Counted from the first letter of the stretch, positions 35,620-48,469 are shown. The stretch is 64,000 nucleotides of DNA from Acanthacorydalis orientalis (GCA_034766995.1 CM068314.1:28606708-28670707); one strand, 5' to 3'. Numbers and translations: made by a program. The notes: a model not told the origin generated them from the letters alone.

Positions 35620-36352
35620 TATAGATTTACTTTTTATTTTCAATTATAGTTTTGACAAGTTAAATTAATTTCTGTCATGGTTACAATTATTGAATAAGTT
35701 TTTAAAATTATAAATTTCTGTAGTAAATATTGAAATTTAGTAACAGTTTTGTGCTGTTTTTTTAATAAAAATATAGAAATGTGCTTATTTATTTCTATAC
35801 AGAAAAAAATAAAATAAAAATAAACAAAATTCATTGTTAGCTAGTAATACTAATTGTAGAAAAAAAATCAGAATAATATTTTTAAGTATGGTATATAATT
35901 GAATAGAATTCTTTATATGAACATAGCTGCATATATTCTTTTTTATTAAAATTTAGTAGGTTGTAATAGCGGTTTAGCAAATGTTAGTAGGTAGGTGAAT
36001 AGAAAATGAATTAATTAAAAAATGTCAAATACGAATATGTCTCAAAGTAAATCAGTTTTAATTTGGTCATTTTACAATTTCGCCATTGAATGAAGTGCGT
36101 TCGAGATTAGCTTGATAAGTCACGCGACAATAACACTAAGACCCGATTGGCTGATGCAGAACTCATAAAATGACCATCGTACTAAAATCGGACGTCTGTC
36201 GTGTGAGACATTACTGATAGCGACCAAGGCTGGGTCATAAAACCGACCATTACACACATTTGTAATTACTACATACACAATACAGAGTGGAGAGATCTAC
36301 GTGTCTTCATGGTTTCCTGATATTTGATATATAATATTTTCAGTTTTTTTGA
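35620..36352. other. AT-rich stretch with a small GC-richer patch
   Basis: At 36070-36250 the sequence becomes more complex, with GATTGG (reverse CCAAT) near 36145, but no frame or splice-flanked exon is seen. Confidence 0.3.
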
Positions 36353-36396
36353 TATATATATATAATATATAATATATATATATATAATATATATGT

Positions 36397-36430
<34 letters not shown>

Positions 36431-36464
36431 GTTATATATATACATATATATATAAGTGCATATA
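36353..36464. repeat. irregular TA/TAATA array
   Basis: TA runs interrupted by TAATATA and TGTTATA, about 110 bp, forming many alternative self-complementary registers. Confidence 0.9.
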
Positions 36465-36835
36465 TATGTATATGTATTTTTCATTACATTTTCCTTGTTA
36501 AAAATATTTTGTAGACATTAAGTGATCCAATTGCCAATTCTTTTAATTTTTGATGTACATATTATGCACTGATGAAACCTTTATTTATGAAAAAAGTTTT
36601 TCATATTTATTTTGTTATATTATTTACATAAAATTATTAAATATTCTCATTTTTAAAAATAGGAAAACTAAAAAAAACATTTTATTATTACTGACTTTTT
36701 ATACTGAAAATAATCAACTCATTTCTGTTAACCTGTGAATTCATTCATTTTCGTGTTTTTTTTTATCTCTTCGGATAAAATTTTTATTGATTTTTTTATT
36801 TTTACGTTATGGAAATATATTTATGTTTGAATTTG

Positions 36836-36836
<1 letters not shown>

Positions 36837-36865
<29 letters not shown>
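36837..36865. repeat. (TA)n array
   Basis: Pure TA units, about 29 bp. Confidence 0.95.
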
Positions 36866-36868
<3 letters not shown>

Positions 36869-37007
36869 AAATGTATATTATGTTTTTATATTATTTCACA
36901 CGTGTATATTTTTTGCTCCTTTTGAAGTAGTTATACGTTTTCAGAAACATATTTTATTATGTATCTAATTAATTTTTATTATTTCAATAAAAGATTCAAT
37001 AATAAAC

Positions 37008-37070
37008 ATTCGGGCGCTAATGACCTTAGCTGTCGAAGCCCCCTAAAACCCCAATAACCAACCAACCAAA
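37008..37070 (-). repeat. retroelement-like tail with (AACC)n
   Basis: CGGGCGCTAATGACCTTAGC is followed by GAAGCCCCCTAAAACCCC and three CCAA units. GCTAA-TGACC-TTAGC is a perfect small hairpin nested inside a GGGC/GCCC pair. I recall sequences of this type as a dispersed repeat end in many arthropod genomes, with a GGTT-rich start on the opposite strand. The family name is not certain. Confidence 0.4.
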
Positions 37071-37957
37071 AATTCCATTTAATTTTTCTTGTATATTGTG
37101 GTATTATTAACATTATTTTTTAAATTTTATAAGAAATTATTATTATTTTATTTGCAACAGAACATGAAATGTCATCGTGAATATTTAGAGAGTAAAAAAA
37201 TCTACACATATACATTTTAATATTTGTGAACTTTTGCTACAATTCTATATTTTACAAAATCTATTTAAAGATTAAATAAATTTAGAAAAATTTTGAATTT
37301 AATAATATGTTAATTAATGCAAATTGAATTTTTTATAAATTTTTCTAATGTTTGTTTATTTTTCATATTTTTAAGAGTAGTTTGAAGAAGGAGATCAGTA
37401 AAAAATAAATCCTGTTTCTTTTTATTATTCCTGATATTAAATTTGCTGTATTAACTTATCATTTATAGCCATTAGATATTTGTTAAACAGTTTTTTTTTT
37501 AAAAAAAATATATTGTAAAATCTTATAAATCTCTACAAAAAGGCTAAAATACAGACTTTTATATTTAAATATTTTCTAATAAAAATATTACTGTACAGAG
37601 CTATATATACGCACATGAATAAAAAAAGTACAAAGAGGGAAAGAAATGTAAAGAAACCGTAATCTGTGTTGAACAATGTACCAAATAAGATAACATCCCA
37701 TCTTAACTTCAATAATATCCAACATTTAATTCCGTTCGTCTCCCGTCGAAACCCCACACCGGACAATGTGAACCTCTTCACATAAATAAAACACACATAA
37801 TAGAGGCTTGTGAATTTCGGCGACCCTCAAATAAAACCGAACGTACACGCATACCGAAAATGTAAAATAAAGTTATACGATTCGTTGTGGTTTCTCTCAG
37901 TCGAAAAGAGATTCAATTATGTATGCAGTAATAGTAAATAGTGAGTAAAAGTGGCTA
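37071..37957. other. AT-rich stretch, more complex from 37660
   Basis: A minus frame (37533-37796, ATG start) reads through the more complex part and becomes hydrophobic. It has no recognised domain and is not called. Confidence 0.3.
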
Positions 37958-38103
37958 CTATTCCGGAAACAGTGCGGCATCTTTATAACAAAAGCTCTGA
38001 TCGTCTTGTTCGTAATATTTGTTATCCGGTACTAAAATCGACCAAGCCGAACCCTCTACTTGGAATATCGTAAATGTATGCTCTATGTTACGATTGGTAC
38101 ACT
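37958..38103 (-). CDS. possible terminal coding exon of an unidentified gene
   Basis: On the minus strand TATATTGCCCACAG (AG at 38105-38104) is a good acceptor. The exon then reads two nucleotides plus 47 codons to a TAG at 37958. The peptide (CTNRNIEHTFTIFQVEGSAW, then SILVPDNKYYEQDDQSFCYK and DAALFPE) is acidic and complex, unlike TA-driven noise. A competing reading exists on the plus strand: a 33-codon frame ending at a GTAAGA donor (38122). The family is not recognised and the upstream exon would lie beyond the TA array. Confidence 0.35.
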
Positions 38104-38124
38104 CTGTGGGCAATATAAGCGGTA

Positions 38125-38126
<2 letters not shown>

Positions 38127-38191
<65 letters not shown>

Positions 38192-38194
38192 TAT
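38127..38194. repeat. (TA)n array
   Basis: About 60 bp of TA followed by CATATATA. It abuts the possible splice acceptor of the minus-strand exon. Confidence 0.95.
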
Positions 38195-38234
38195 CATAGT
38201 AGAAAAAGAAAGGCATAGTTTCGAATTTCAATTT

Positions 38235-39076
38235 AAGATTTAATTTACGTTTCATTGTAAGTTTGTTCTTCGACGAATATATGTATATGTGTAGATTTTC
38301 ACGACGCTTGTGCTTTTCGTTCATCATTCCTTCATTCTTCTTCGTTCGTACACACGCCTTCGACATATGTTTGTCGGATGGTTAAAGTTTTATGAGGCTT
38401 CGCAATAAGGATCGGTTTGCTTTTCGTTTGTCGATCGATGCTTGCAATTAAATTGACTGTGCTTTTGTCGAGCAGACCGCAAACAATACAAGAGTAACTA
38501 AAATTCCAAATTATATACCAAAGTTTTAGCAAATATACATTTATAACGTGATACTGTATAAAATAGATTTTAATAATATACAATTATTTTTCTATAACTC
38601 AAATTTACTTAAAGATCAATTAATAATAACTTTATTTTATTATACTTTAAAAAAAATTAAATTATAGAGGCATATATGATTATTTATTTTTACAAATAGA
38701 ATTTTGTCTATACAGAATGTACTCTACAGAAAAAATCAAAAATAATTCTGATTTTTACCAATTAAACATTAGATTGAACACATAGATATCGTTCCACGTA
38801 CCAGAACGATTATCAATTTTAATCAATCGTCAAGTTGAAATGTTGTCGTTTTACCACCAGAGAGATTTCTCTCAAATTTTCATCATTGATTGAGTACTAA
38901 TTGCCTAAAGATGTAATTAAAATTTAATTACTCGCATCGTGCAATTGAGTTTTTAGAAGTCATAAGTCACAGAGTTAAACTACGGGATGGGTTCTCGTTC
39001 GCTTCAATGAATACGTACTGCAAACTTTAGCTTGCTCTTACGAGTCTATAAATTAGATTGCGTCAATGACGAGCTA
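38235..39076. other. moderately complex non-coding stretch
   Basis: GC-richer patches at 38260-38480 and 38780-39060 without persistent frames. Nature unknown. A TA array follows at 39077-39101. Confidence 0.25.
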
Positions 39077-39101
39077 ATATATATATATATATATATATAT
39101 A

Positions 39102-40466
39102 CACTTGTATATAAATGTATTTGAGAGTACAGTCGATATACAAGGGGAGTGACATCATTTAATATTTTACGGTTGAAAAAGTTTTATTATTTGATTCGGT
39201 AAATTTGTGTTATTTGATTTGCTGATTTTTTCCATTTTATATTTATGTCTAAAAAATACAAAAATATATTGTGGTACATTTTGTATCACCACAATGTAAT
39301 TTTAATATATAAATTGTATAAATGCAGTTTTTAAATACAAATAAAAATAAAATATTTATAATCATTAAACAAGAATACTTAAAGTTCAGATCTTACATTT
39401 TTTCTTGATATAATGTTAGTCATATAATGTAATTTTTATAATTAGAAAATAATTCTTATTTGAATATTCTAAGCCGTGTTTTCTAAATTGTAATAGTTTG
39501 TAAAAAATATAAAAATTGTAAAATTTGAATATTCACTTGTTTTTCATCTATAATATGTTTCAAGTTCATTCTTTTTCTTTTATCTAATTTATTTATTTTT
39601 ACATTAATAAAATTACTTTAAAAAGTTTTATAAGAAGAAAACTCAATCATTTAATGACTATATTTTTCGATTCAATTAGTTGAATTTTTATTTGTTAAAA
39701 TAATAAATATTTCTATGAAACTATTTTATTTGTTGATTTTCTTATCGTTCGTAAATTAAATAGAACAACGTCATAAATTATCATTCAGGTATTTTCAAAT
39801 AAATATAGAGAATATTACAATATTAATCTCACTTACTTGTTGTACAACTGAAAGTCGAAACAAATGTGACTCTATAAAATATCCCTAAAGGTTTCTTTAT
39901 AATTCTACTGATCCCTGAGTATAAAAGAGCTTTTTGTAAGGCAATAAGAAACAGGCAAATGGTAAAAGGAGGGTCGACGTAAACTTGAGATACGATAGAG
40001 ATGGTAAGGCGATACGGTAAAAAGCTTTACTAAATGAAGAGTTATAGACAATGTGAACACAGGGCGCAGATGGGACTCTCTCTTTTGAATATTTGTATTG
40101 TCTTGAGAATAAAAATATTAAAGGCAATTTATACTTTCACTTGTATATATGTGTTTTGTTGTATATTATTTTTCTTCACATTTTTTATTCATGCATGTAA
40201 AAATATGTTCATATCTTTATTTTAAATTTAAATATACACTTGTTTATAGATAATGTATAGTCATGAAATTGTGCGCGTTTATTTTACATTATAATTACTT
40301 CTTATAATTAAATGCATTAGTGTGGTTTAGTAAAAATTTATTTTTTATTATCTACATGAGTATTTTTGATTGAAAAATAATAATAATGAAATGCTAACCG
40401 TAACAATTTTCGAATGCTTATATAAAAATAAAACATTTTTATTAATAATTGCTAAAGATTTCATTT

Positions 40467-40472
<6 letters not shown>
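39102..40472. other. AT-rich non-coding stretch
   Basis: A GC-richer patch at 39890-40090 carries a minus frame (39897-40127) that is Leu/Phe-rich with no recognised features. Nothing else is seen. Confidence 0.35.

Positions 40473-40531
<59 letters not shown>
40473..40531. repeat. (TA)n array
   Basis: Pure TA units, about 59 bp. Confidence 0.95.
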
Positions 40532-40534
<3 letters not shown>

Positions 40535-40992
40535 TTTATAATTTAAATATGTAAGAAGAAAATGTAGAATCAAACAATTTAGAAAATATATGTTTTTAAT
40601 TGTTAGTATTAATTTATATATACTTGAATTTGAATGGTTTCTATTTTTCTCGTCTACAGATTATTTTCGAATCAATCCTCGATTAGTACTTCATTTCCTT
40701 GAAAATAATTCCACAGCGTAACAGTTATTTCACACCGGCTGATGAAATGAAGATATGAATAATAAACGTGCGCAGTGTTTATTTGACTCACAACACATTT
40801 CCCTTAAGTTAACCCTTCACTCTGTTATAATAATCGTACAGCTACTGTGTATCTTTTCAAGCAACCCATTCCGGTCTGCAACCGAACGCCACCCCATCAA
40901 TCCGTCCTACCATCAGTGTATGTATATAGGCCGTTACGTTGTTCTTACTTGTGTTTCATTATTATTTAATTATTTTCATTTCTGCTGCCGAC

Positions 40993-41109
40993 ATGTTTGT
41001 GATATTAATACAAGAATTTTCCGAGGGAGTTTTAAGTCTCATCTCGCTATGCCTTTCGTTACTGTGTGAACTTTGGTACGTGTGTAGAAAAGGGGTGGAT
41101 TTTCTTCAG
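40993..41109 (+). CDS. probable first coding exon of an unidentified membrane or secreted protein
   Basis: ATG at 40993 sits in a favourable insect context (CCGACATG) in a GC-richer island. An in-frame stop lies upstream at 40927-40929 with no good acceptor between. The frame runs exactly 39 codons to a consensus donor CAG|GTATGT (GT 41110-41111), leaving a phase-0 junction. The peptide starts MFVILIQEFSEGV and has a hydrophobic segment at residues 13-30 (VLSLISLCLSLLCELWYV) followed by the basic CRKG. This suits a signal anchor or transmembrane helix. Unspliced, the frame continues for nine more codons to TGA (48 aa). No family is recognised. A longer shifted frame (40755-41069) is treated as a shadow. 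Confidence 0.45.
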
Positions 41110-41249
41110 GTATGTTTGCTCAACGCTCACGAATTGTGAGGATTATCGTTTACTAAGTTTTGTGCAAGAGAAAATTAAAGATTTGTGTGCATAAAATTAT
41201 TCATATGTTTATATAAATACCAAAACTTTCGGCAAGATATACATACATC

Positions 41250-41257
<8 letters not shown>

Positions 41258-41309
<52 letters not shown>
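41258..41309. repeat. (TA)n array
   Basis: Preceded by TACATACATCCATACATACA units, then pure TA. Confidence 0.95.
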
Positions 41310-41310
<1 letters not shown>

Positions 41311-42044
41311 TTATTAAAAAAAATAATATCATTATTTGTAAGAAAAACATTTAATATCTCATTAATTTTATATCTTACAAAATTTTATCTCATGTATAAT
41401 TTTTCATACAAACTGAATAAATTACTAATTCTTTATTAAATTTACTATTATAATTAGATACTACTTAAAGGTATTATTACCCATTTTTTTTCTATGGTGA
41501 TATTAAAAAAATAATTAATATGTTATAATTAAATTAACTTATCTATTTTGAATTTAAATAATCAGACAGTATTAATATTTACTATTTTTCATATACTTTC
41601 TTTATTTACTGAAAATATGGTATTACGTTTTTAATTATTTTATGAATAATTTATTATTTTCTTACAGACATTTTTAAAATGTAGTTAAAACTATTACTTA
41701 CTAGCATTATACGATATGAAAATTCATTAAAAACGAAATAATTACATTTCTAGACTAAAATATTTAACATTTCTGTGACAAATATATATATATATATATT
41801 CTAAATACATTTTTTTATTATGCTACCCTGCAGCAAATACTTCGTCTATGAAGATATGTACCTAATTTGACTCTAACCTAATAACAAGCAACCCGACTCC
41901 CATGACGCGACTGATTAAGTCAATTGGGAATGAACGAAAGGAAAAATGAAGCATATCTACCTAATTATTTCTGCTTGGGGGAGTTCATCTTCTGTAATAC
42001 TAAGATCTCTTATTTCGAATTTTTCTTTAACCTTTATTATATTC

Positions 42045-42045
<1 letters not shown>

Positions 42046-42095
<50 letters not shown>
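42046..42095. repeat. (TA)n array
   Basis: Pure TA units, about 50 bp. A smaller array lies at 41779-41799. Confidence 0.95.
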
Positions 42096-42097
<2 letters not shown>

Positions 42098-45000
42098 CCT
42101 AGTCTACATTATCAGTAATAACACTGATGTAATGTTAAATGGTTTAGTTTTTCATTTCAGTATTAAATATAATTTTATTAAAACATTAAAGTATAAAAAA
42201 ATAATTCAATGAAAATAAATTATTTTGTTGGGAGTAAATAAAACACAGTAAAATGTAACTATTTAATGCGTAATAAAATTATATTCACTACTAGACTAAA
42301 ATAAAAAAAATCAGATATCGCAGCAGTTATTATATTTTTTTATATTCGAATTAACAACATAAATACTAAAATGTTTCCTTCATTAAAATATCCAATAATT
42401 GTTTGTTACATTTCAAAAAGATATTCTCACACATATTAGCATGTTGAAATAAAAAAAACATATATTTTAAAAAAGATATATCGATTTTTAAAATAATTTG
42501 ATTTTTATATTTTCTCTTTTTTACGGAATAATTCAGGGTGTTTGATATTTTTTATGTCTGATAAATCAAAAGGTCTGCAGAATAGTGTCTATATAAAAGA
42601 AAATCTCGTTGGATTAAAAAAAGTCTATTTTTAAGTATAACACTATCCGTATTAAAATAAAGAAACAGATTTCGTTTTATATTGTATATTATACATTAAT
42701 AACATGTCTTTTTTTAAACAAGAAAGATACTGAATATTTTGTTCTTAGAGTAGTTTATGAGTCTATTCAAAAGAAAAATCATTCATGTTGTACAAACTGA
42801 TAAATATTTGTCTTTATTGTACTGTAAGTATTATGAGTAATGAGGATTCGATTTGTTCCACTGAGAAATTCTAATCTTATTTAAGTCAAGGATTTGCATT
42901 AAATAATGATGAAATTTTTTATAGCCATCAAATGAGACTTTTCTTGCAGTGCAGCAAGTGGAGCTCCTTAGTGCTCACGAAGACACATTCTCTCGATTTC
43001 TAATAAACTAGAGGAATCATTTTGCACTGATTTTATGTTTATTTCCAGTTTTGGCGAGATATTAGTATGATATAGGTTCTGGTTGATTAATTAGTTTGAA
43101 GAAAGCATCCAACTAGAATTATTTTTGATATTTAATGATTAAGAACAATAATCATAATGAAAACTTGAAACTAAAAGTGATTCGATTGAACTTCAACATC
43201 AAATAAAAAGTAGATATATCTACTGAAATCATCTAGATACGAGCTTAATTAAATTAGCTTGATTTTGGTAATAGGTGATTCTTTTTCATAATTAATATCG
43301 CTTTCTTCTTTCGTATAGTGGGCCATACTTTTTTCACCTGTTACTATTTCTGCCATTTCTCGATATCATTTAGGATCATTGTGATTTCTTTATGCCTGAT
43401 ATAAGATAGTATCTTCATTATTACGCAGAAATATTCATATATTAATCGAAGAATAAGGGGAAAAATATTTAAATGAAGTAAATAAGTGTTCGTTGAATCC
43501 AGAAATTACTGCACTGATCTTTTTCAAAAATCACAATATTTTGTACAAAACAACGAAGAATTAAATGTTAAAATAATTGTATAATTATAGAAAAAAAAAA
43601 CATACACACGACGGACTGTAATCTCCGTTTCTGTTTTCAATTCGATAAGAAAGCACACAAAATTAATTCATTTAAATTTGCACTAATTAGGTTAATGTTT
43701 ATTTTATGTAGAACAATACGATCTGGTGATCTAAGATTATAGCTGGACGATAAGAAATTTGTAACATATATGTGACATTAAAATAATTAAAAATCGTGAA
43801 CGAACAGCACACATAAGTACAAAAACACAAGTACGAAAATCGTTCAGTCAGTGACAGACAGTGCACGTATAATAAATATACGCCTTTTACATTTAATTCG
43901 TAGTGTTATTAAAAACATGGAACTAATAACTTTTTACGATGTTATCTGAAATCATAACACCAAATGAAAACGTTCTGGAGCACCATTACTAAAAGTAATA
44001 TGTATCAGATTTTAAATTGAGTATAAAACTATAAATATTCATACGCGATTGTTATCTCGTTTTCGAACAACGTTGTAATTCTGACCAAAAACACTAGTGG
44101 CATTGTGTGATTATATTTTAATATATTAGTTAACATTTCGGCGTTTAAATGGAAAAATGTACGTAATTAACGCACGTATTTCTGTTCTTTTTCGTATATT
44201 TGTGTGTGTGTGTGTATGTGTGTACGTTTTTTTCCATATATATTTATTTTTCATTCCGCTCGTATTTTATTTTATTTAATTAAAGAAACAGGTTTTACAG
44301 TTTTAACTAATGCGAAGACACGAATATCATATTCAAGTTTGATGATTATTTTAATTTATACATATTTGTATGTAAAGAAGTGTTTATACAAATGTTATGT
44401 AGTAATCTTTAAATTTTGTGTAGGTTTTTTTTCAAAGAAAACATTTGCATAGAAGAAAAATATACAAACATACGTTAACATTAATTAATATTTTTTATAT
44501 CTTTAAAAATTAACAATATTTATTAATAAATATAAAGTTTCAATTAAGAATCCAATAAAATTTAATTTTATACCGTACAGTGGATATAGTCATTACGCTA
44601 TGTAATAACTCTATACATTGTGCTCTAATTTTAAGTTCTTAAATATTCATTTTATTTATTTCCCCCTCCTCCGTTCTATCTATATACATATAAGTATATA
44701 TTGTAAATCTTTATATTTTTTAAAGTACATGAAATAATATTTAAATTCGTATAATTACTTGCTTAAAAATTCAACAAATATTAGTTAATGATGATTATTT
44801 TCATATTTATTATAAAATTTAAAAACAAAGAACATTTATTACTATAATTATAATATTTAAATTATGAAATATTAGACAATTAAATGGGAAAATTAATTTA
44901 GTACTAGTACATTTAAACAATAAGAGCCTGTATCACAAATAACTGAGCTTAATTACATAGCATTGAAATCATTTTTATTCTAAAAACGTACAAATTTCAA

Positions 45001-45874
45001 TCAGATGTGATGTACACATTATTTGTACTATGAATAAAGGCATTAAATACAGTTGTATTGAGTACAGGAAGTAGGAAGCACTTTGTACAACTACTTTATT
45101 CATTTTAAATATTTCTTTGATATCTGGAATACATGGAAAGTTTCATTTCATAGTGGAAGTAGTTTGAAGATTGTTGTAAAGATGATTATCGATAAAAACT
45201 TCTAAAAACTTAACTGATTTATATTTTCTTTTCAATAGACGATGATCACAACTTATACTAAAACACTTTGAAGTTACTATCTGTTATTTGTCGATATTTC
45301 TGAGAATTAAGGAGTTATTAAAAGAAAATAGTTATTTTTTCCAGTTTAAGCGATCTTCAATTTGTACCTTTTTAAATTTTTAATTAAAATTTGAAGATCT
45401 GTCCTCATCAATCCAAAAAATAAGTTTTCCCATTTAATAAATTAATTTTCCGTTTGACAAATATTATAAAATTGTTGTGTATATGATTATATATATATAT
45501 ATAGATATATAAATGATCATTTCAATCTTTATATTTTAACTTATGTTTAGTTCACTTTTATCTTGAATTTGAATCATTATATCATTTATTATAAGACAAT
45601 TCATTAACTTTTAAATTTTATTTATTGAACACTGACCAGTATGATGATCTGAACAACCATTCATACTTTTTTTTAATACTTTATTATATAATTAGTACAC
45701 CGAAAACATTCTTAATTCTTTAAAAAAAAACCTGTTTGTAACATTTAAATTGACTTTTTTCTTATATTAATTAAATATATAAGTTCACCAATTACAGACT
45801 ATGGAAGGTATAAGTGCTATTGTATATAAATAGTGAATATAATATACAAGCATGTTTTTATTCACATATGTATG

Positions 45875-45879
<5 letters not shown>
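42096..45879. other. long AT-rich non-coding desert
   Basis: Almost 3.8 kb without a credible gene segment. Slightly more complex patches occur at 42890-43020 and 43590-44250. The latter includes a (TG)7 run at about 44201-44216 and a frame that simply translates it. A small TA array lies at 45487-45510. Confidence 0.4.

Positions 45880-45918
<39 letters not shown>
45880..45918. repeat. (TA)n array
   Basis: Pure TA units, about 39 bp, preceded by TATGTATGTG. Confidence 0.95.
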
Positions 45919-45920
<2 letters not shown>

Positions 45921-45949
45921 ACAAAATAATTTGGTTAATAAATTTAGTA

Positions 45950-46240
45950 CAATTTTGGCGTACAAATAACCACCGTCGGCACAAAAATAAACATAAATCG
46001 AGTAAATTCTAACGATGCATACGAAGCAACATCGTATTACTTCAGTTGCTCTATATTTCTTTGTAATTGCGGTGTCTTGAAAGCATTAATGCGGCGGTCG
46101 AATACGGCACGGATATCCACCGCCCCCCATTTCCAGCGACGTAAATATGCATAAAATAATAATCGCATAATACGACGACGAGCCGCTGCTTAATTTTTTA
46201 ATGGCAAAATGCTTTTAGGGACACTTCGCCGCCTCAATAT
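45950..46240. promoter_or_regulatory. CpG-rich island with homeodomain-type sites, candidate developmental enhancer
   Basis: About 250 bp of high-complexity DNA between TA arrays. It has a perfect 10-bp palindrome GCATTAATGC (46083-46092), AT-rich blocks such as ATAAAATAATAATCGCATAA (46151-46170) that resemble Caudal or posterior-Hox sites, CCGCCCCCC, and several CGACG motifs. It has stops in all frames. Alternating AT-rich homeodomain cores and CpG-rich spacers are typical of conserved insect enhancers, an inference from composition only. Confidence 0.4.
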
Positions 46241-46250
46241 ATATTTACAA

Positions 46251-46252
<2 letters not shown>

Positions 46253-46302
<50 letters not shown>
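46253..46302. repeat. (TA)n array
   Basis: Pure TA units, about 50 bp. Confidence 0.95.
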
Positions 46303-46305
<3 letters not shown>

Positions 46306-46466
46306 TTTGTATGTATATGTATGAATATTCTGACGTGAATATTTAAAATTGAGCAGCTTGTCTCAGATATTAGATATAAAAATAAATGTTTGTCCTTTTC
46401 AATACTTTTGTATTAGTGCACATATAGACACAATGTACACATAAACCTGTGTGTATATATATATAT

Positions 46467-47270
46467 GCGGGCCGTTTGATAAGTATGGTGAAATAGCAAG
46501 TTGAACACCGTTTTTTGTAAAAAAATCAATTTTATTTCTTAACATAGTCTCTTTTGAGGGCTATATACTTAGTCTAGCGAGTATGTAAAAATATATTAAC
46601 GGGGGCGATGACATCCTCATTCGACAAGAATTTCTTCCCACCGAACCAAATTTTCAAGTTTGGGAAAAGGAAATAGTTTGACGAGGCCATGTCCGGATAA
46701 TAAGGTTGATGAGGAATCAATTCGAAACCTAATTCGTGCAATTATACCATTGCGCGTTGTCCTGATGAAAGAGCTTATTTTGTGCGTCAATCTTGGCCGT
46801 TTTTGTTTCAGCTCTTATTTTAAATGATCTAATAATATTGCATAATATGTTGTTATCGTTATCAATGTTATCGTTTTTCCCTTCGTTAAGTAGTCGATCA
46901 GGATGATTCCTTGAGAATCCTAAAAAACAGTGGCCATCATTTTCCCAGTCGACAAAACGGTCTTCGTCTTCTTCGGCAAACTTTCACCAGTCTTGTCCAC
47001 TGCTTTGACTGCTGCTTCGCCTCAGGTGTGTGTAGTGGTGGATTCATGTTTCATCCACGGTGATGAATCGATGCAGAACCTGTTCATTTTATTTTCAATT
47101 TTTGCGGCAACTGCTACAATGCTCGCTTCAAACATCTGTAGGTTGTGAACAACGTCTTGCTTCTGGCTGAAATTTCGCCTATGCTATTATGAAAAGCGAC
47201 ACTTGATAACTGTGACGTTACTAAATGAATTGTGGCTCCATATCATAGAAATTTACTAAACTTATCAAAC

Positions 47271-47274
<4 letters not shown>
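46467..47274 (-). mobile_element. decayed, shortened mariner inserted in a TA-rich array
   Basis: The termini CCGTTTGATAAGTATGGTGA (left) and, on the minus strand, TCGTTTGATAAGTTTAGTAA (right) are matching inverted repeats. Both are flanked by TATATATG, so the element lies within TA repeats. On the minus strand the remnants read, in order, TVDET (first catalytic Asp; the following Trp codon is now a stop), GKMMATVF, GIILIDYLTKGKTIT, HQDNAQWYN (second Asp), and LHELGFELIPHQPYYPDMAS, then FGGKKFLSNEDVIA. Where the third catalytic Asp is expected (APSD) the sequence reads ASSN. The N-terminal DNA-binding region is missing, and frameshifts and stops are present. Confidence 0.8.

Positions 47275-47323
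<49 letters not shown>
47275..47323. repeat. (TA)n array flanking the mariner
   Basis: Pure TA units directly against the mariner terminus. A shorter TA run (46454-46466) lies on the other side. Confidence 0.95.
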
Positions 47324-47325
<2 letters not shown>

Positions 47326-48106
47326 CAATAGCATATTAAGTTAAGGTTTCAGAAGAAATTATTTTGTAAAAACAGTTTAATTTATACACAAGTTTTGAAA
47401 ACAAATTTAATTTACATTATTAAATTTTTTTTAGTTCTACTTTTAAAAAGATAAGTTATTGTTATATCGTTGAAATCAGTGAAAATTAAAATCGGTACCA
47501 TACTAATATTATTGATTTTAAGAATTACTGCAAAGGAAATCAAATTTAAATTTTCCATATTTCTTTCATAATTTACTCATTTTATATATTTTGTATGAAT
47601 TTATTTCCGCAAATATTTATTCATACTTTATGTTCATATTCATTTTTAACATTAATTAACAAATTAATCACATAAGTATTGATATTAATCTTTGACACAT
47701 TGTTTAATCCCTATAATGTTTTACACTTTTCTCTTTCTCTTATGCTTATAGACAAAAATAGGTTGTTTTTTTTTGTCTTAAAAAAGACGTTAGCATTTTT
47801 CGTTTTTGGATTAATGAGTTCTTACGATAAAATCAAAAAGGAAGTTCAAACAGTCCGTATAATAATATGGTACATTGTTAAAATGTTTAAAGAAAGCTTT
47901 TAAAAATTACACGTCCGTAAGGTTTTTTAATGACAGCTTACACAATACTTGTGATGTTTTTGGATGGAATAAGTTTGCACGTGATTTATTTAATATGGAA
48001 TTTGTATTGCGTGATACGTAATAATAACATACTTTATATCATATGTGAATCTCGTCTCATTGTTTTGATACAATACAGAGAACACTTCTTCTTTGTATAC
48101 AATACA

Positions 48107-48143
<37 letters not shown>

Positions 48144-48418
48144 TTATACAGTCACCAGGTTGGTTTCCTTCGCGAAAACCACATTTAATAGAATTCGTGT
48201 ACATATATATGTATTAATGTATGTGAGTATATGTATGTGTTTGTATGTTGTTACAGGAGGAGATTGTATATAAATCTGTCAACTAGGCACACGCTCATAG
48301 CACGAAAAGACGGATTCCACGTTATTTGTTACCTTTTGTGGTTACCTTAATTGGATTATATGTTTTATACACCTGTCAACATTATATACATTTATGCTAC
48401 CAAACTTACGAACATACA

Positions 48419-48469
<51 letters not shown>

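Noticed and set aside
40755..41069. 104-codon plus-strand ORF
   Set aside because: It is in a different frame from the splice-supported exon at 40993-41109, has no splice boundaries and has no recognised domain.
46930..47148. 72-codon plus-strand ORF
   Set aside because: It lies antisense to the decayed mariner transposase, which explains the GC-richer sequence and the open frame.
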